From the NCBI GenBank assembly GCA_002353525.1, contig DEJV01000012.1, forward strand, positions 4,040 through 21,164: a stretch of 17,125 nucleotides of DNA. The letters are read 5' to 3'. A model generated the notes under the pieces. The model did no database searches and was not told the DNA's origin. It saw only the letters and a list, made by a program, of their open reading frames with translations. Positions 15,590 to 17,125 of the stretch are shown here, in pieces. Each line of letters begins with the position of its first letter. Within the stretch, counting starts at the first letter, position 1. A program made the position numbers and the translations under genes. The DNA is from Prevotella sp. UBA2739. Its GTDB lineage: Bacteria > Bacteroidota > Bacteroidia > Bacteroidales > Bacteroidaceae.

Positions 15590-15706
15590 ATCTATTTTCC
15601 CTTTTTTGAACCTATAGACGTAAAGATTGCAAAAATGGGTGACAAGGGCATCGGGCTTTTTTGCTTTTTTTGCAAAAAAGTTAAAAAAAGTATTCAAACG
15701 GAAATA
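15590..15706. other. Sigma-fecR spacer with A/T-rich inverted repeats
   Basis: A 117-bp gap inside the minus-strand operon, longer than any other. It carries CTTTTTTGCAAAAAAG-like inverted repeats (about 15656-15680) and several A and T runs. No good TAnnTTTG promoter is seen. It could fold or attenuate transcription between sigma and fecR, but this is weakly supported. Confidence 0.3.
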
Positions 15707-16264
15707 CTAGGAGAGCATTTGCAGCAGCAGGAGCATCTGGGTGTCGGTGAGCATGTCGCGCAGCGTGTCCAGGGCACGCTGTTTCTGCTTTTTCACGCTG
15801 TTGGCAGAAATTTGCAAGGCTTCGGCAATCTCCTTCACTTTGCGTTTCTCCATGCTTTGCAGCAAAATGAGGCGTTGCCGTTCGGGCAACTGGTCGATGG
15901 CTGCAAACAATTGGTTGTAGACTTCCTCTTTGATGTAGCTGTTTTCTACATCCGACACTTGGTGGTCGGCATGCTGGCGGAGCACATACTTGTTGTGCAC
16001 CCGCTGATGGCGTTCATGGTCGAGCACTCGGTTGCGGGCAGCATTGTAGAGGTAGACGCGGAGCGTGGAGAGAGTGGCAAACTGAAGCCTCTCCTCCCAA
16101 ATCGTTGAGAAGATGTCTTGCACAATGTCTTCTGCCAGCGACATGTCGCCCATATAATTATAGGTGTAGATCATCAGAGCCTGAAAAAAGCGGTCGTAGA
16201 TGTGGTGAAACGACGCTTCGCTCCACTCCGTCTTGTCGGCTATGATGATATACCTTTCGCTCAT
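15707..16264 (-). CDS. ECF-type RNA polymerase sigma factor (Bacteroidota FecI-like)
   Basis: 185 aa, normal for an extracytoplasmic-function sigma factor. Region 2 spans about 22-60 (YDRFFQALMIYTYNYMGD, SLAEDIVQDIFSTIWEE) and region 4 about 120-170 (LPERQRLILLQSMEKRKVKEIAEAL, then the helix-turn-helix ISANSVKKQKQRAL). It directs core polymerase to promoters of its own regulon, most likely this SusCD operon. It is first in the operon with fecR next, the standard sigma/anti-sigma arrangement. The start at 16264 sits about 25-30 nt behind the predicted transcription start. Confidence 0.92.
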   Translation of the reverse strand: MSERYIIIADKTEWSEASFHHIYDRFFQALMIYTYNYMGDMSLAEDIVQDIFSTIWEERLQFATLSTLRVYLYNAARNRVLDHERHQRVHNKYVLRQHADHQVSDVENSYIKEEVYNQLFAAIDQLPERQRLILLQSMEKRKVKEIAEALQISANSVKKQKQRALDTLRDMLTDTQMLLLLQMLS

Positions 16265-16294
16265 TTGGCTAGATAAGTCTTATTTATTTTGGGG

Positions 16295-16302
16295 CAAAGG
16301 TA
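16295..16302 (-). promoter_or_regulatory. -7 element of the sigma-factor gene
   Basis: On the minus strand TACCTTTG matches TAnnTTTG exactly and lies 30 bp before the sigma ATG. No TTG is found at the expected -33 distance, so strength or activator dependence is open. Confidence 0.5.
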
Positions 16303-16344
16303 GTGTTTTTTTACGAAATAGAGCTTTTTTTGAGGAAAATCTTG

Positions 16345-16352
16345 TAATTTTG
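16345..16352 (+). promoter_or_regulatory. -7 element of the LolA-like gene
   Basis: TAATTTTG matches TAnnTTTG, only 6 bp before the ATG at 16359. Transcription would start at or next to the start codon, implying a leaderless message, or translation from Met11 (16389). No clear -33 element is seen. Confidence 0.45.
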
Positions 16353-16358
16353 CACGCT

Positions 16359-16994
16359 ATGATAAAAAAAGATTTTAGAAAACGCATCATGGCTGTGATG
16401 CTGTTGGCAGTGTTGACGGTGGCAGCGATGGCCGAGACGCCCAATGCGCGGCAGGCCCGGCGTATGTTCGACCAGACCTACAATAGGGTGTTTGGTGCGC
16501 AGGGGTCGACGCTGCACTATGCGGTGAACATCATTGGTGTATACAAGACGGAAGGCACGATATGGTATAAAGGTAACAAGAGCAAGTTTGTGGACGAGCG
16601 GTACAATGCCTACTGCGACGGAAAGACTTACTGGCTGGCAAACAGGAAGAAACGCACCGTTACCATCTATGCGGCCAACGACGACAAGCGCGACAAATAT
16701 GCCACGAAGTTTAAGTTCACTCCCGACAACTACAACTATAGCATTGCCGACGCAAAGGACTGTTATGCCATCACGCTGAAGGCAAAACGGGGCACGAAGG
16801 GCATCAAAGAGGTGAGAGCCATGCTCGACAAGAAAACACGCCACCCGAAGAGTCTGCGCATCAAACTAGGCATCTTCCACACGACCATAAAGATTTCGAA
16901 CTTCAAGAGCGGAGGCATCGACGACAAAGTCTTCGATTTCCCCCAGTCGCATTATCAGGGATTCGAGGTAATGGACAAGCGGAATGATACATAG
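16359..16994 (+). CDS. LolA-like periplasmic protein, putative outer-membrane lipoprotein carrier
   Basis: 211 aa with a signal peptide (MIKKDFRKRI then MAVMLLAVLTVAAMA, cleavage before ETP). The mature part has a LolA-type pattern: an N-terminal helix (ARRMFDQTYNRVF), then successive beta strands with YAVNIIGVYKTEGTIWYKGNKSKF, TYWLANRKKRTVTIY and a late LDKKTRHPKSLRI strand. This fits the short Bacteroidota 'LolA-like putative outer membrane lipoprotein chaperone' family. The role would be carrying lipoproteins, possibly including the SusD and other lipoproteins encoded next door, to the outer membrane; that link is inferred from position only. The ATG at 16359 is preferred because the basic n-region needs it. 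It is divergent from the sigma gene across 94 bp. Confidence 0.8.
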   Translation: MIKKDFRKRIMAVMLLAVLTVAAMAETPNARQARRMFDQTYNRVFGAQGSTLHYAVNIIGVYKTEGTIWYKGNKSKFVDERYNAYCDGKTYWLANRKKRTVTIYAANDDKRDKYATKFKFTPDNYNYSIADAKDCYAITLKAKRGTKGIKEVRAMLDKKTRHPKSLRIKLGIFHTTIKISNFKSGGIDDKVFDFPQSHYQGFEVMDKRNDT

Positions 16995-17001
16995 TACTTT
17001 T

Positions 17002-17125
17002 TAGAGGTGAGGGGAGAGGGGAGAGAGGTGAGAGAATAGATTTTAGAAGCAAGAAAGTAAGAGGCAAGAAGCAAGAGAATAGATTTCAGAGGTGAGAGGA
17101 GAGGGGAGAGAATAGCCTCGCCTAT
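17002..17125 (+). repeat. Purine-rich heptad repeat cluster at the right end (continues past the window)
   Basis: Begins 7 bp after the LolA-like stop. AGGTGAG/GGGAGAG units are followed by the CAAGAAG/TAAGAGG module, a second run of AGGTGAG units and the AATAGCCTCGCCTAT module, cut by the window edge. Positions 17030-17078 match 1370-1418 at 47 of 49 bases in the same orientation. Confidence 0.85.

Noticed and set aside
15590..15706. Separate promoter for fecR
   Set aside because: The best candidates on the minus strand (TAACTTTT, CAATCTTTAC) miss key bases of TAnnTTTG or lack a properly spaced TTG.
1370..17078. Ends of an insertion sequence or transposon
   Set aside because: The repeats are in direct orientation and modular, no transposase or integrase is present between them, and further copies lie inside the region.

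Overview
The window looks like chromosome from a Bacteroidota, most likely a Prevotella-like anaerobe. The evidence is a SusC/SusD pair, a FecR-ECF sigma pair, two TlpA-type thioredoxin lipoprotein-neighbourhood genes, a LolA-like protein of the Bacteroidota type, TAnnTTTG promoter elements, and A-rich leaders without Shine-Dalgarno sequences. Species cannot be fixed from the sequence alone.

Layout. Positions 1-223 are a gene-free AT-rich block with inverted 8-bp repeats around a 38-bp perfect palindrome. Positions 280-4541 (plus strand) hold three consecutive late haem-biosynthesis genes, hemE-hemN-hemG, behind one clear promoter. They would convert uroporphyrinogen III through coproporphyrinogen III and protoporphyrinogen IX to protoporphyrin IX. 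Two strong hairpins (4546-4601) separate this convergent pair of transcription units. Positions 4650-16264 (minus strand) read as one operon in transcription order: ECF sigma factor, FecR anti-sigma factor, SusC with an N-terminal signalling (STN) domain, SusD, an unrecognised lipoprotein, a FISUMP-domain lipoprotein and two TlpA-like disulfide oxidoreductases. This is a TonB-dependent uptake locus with its own trans-envelope signalling, and it has no carbohydrate-active enzyme. A LolA-like gene runs divergently from the sigma gene at 16359-16994.

The most unusual feature is a family of modular, purine-rich degenerate repeats with a 7-bp period. They fill the hem spacers and the right end of the window. 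On the coding strand, purine-rich arrays follow stop codons and pyrimidine-rich (inverted) arrays precede the next start codon, so each hem spacer can fold on itself. One array has run into hemE and supplies its last 16 codons and stop. A related heptad repeat (TTGACAA type) lies in frame inside fecR. Exact long matches between clusters flank hemN in inverted orientation and nearly the whole window in direct orientation.

The SusCD-FISUMP-TlpA locus is the best candidate for an uncharacterised system: a sigma/anti-sigma controlled importer coupled to periplasmic thiol-disulfide chemistry. Its substrate is unknown.
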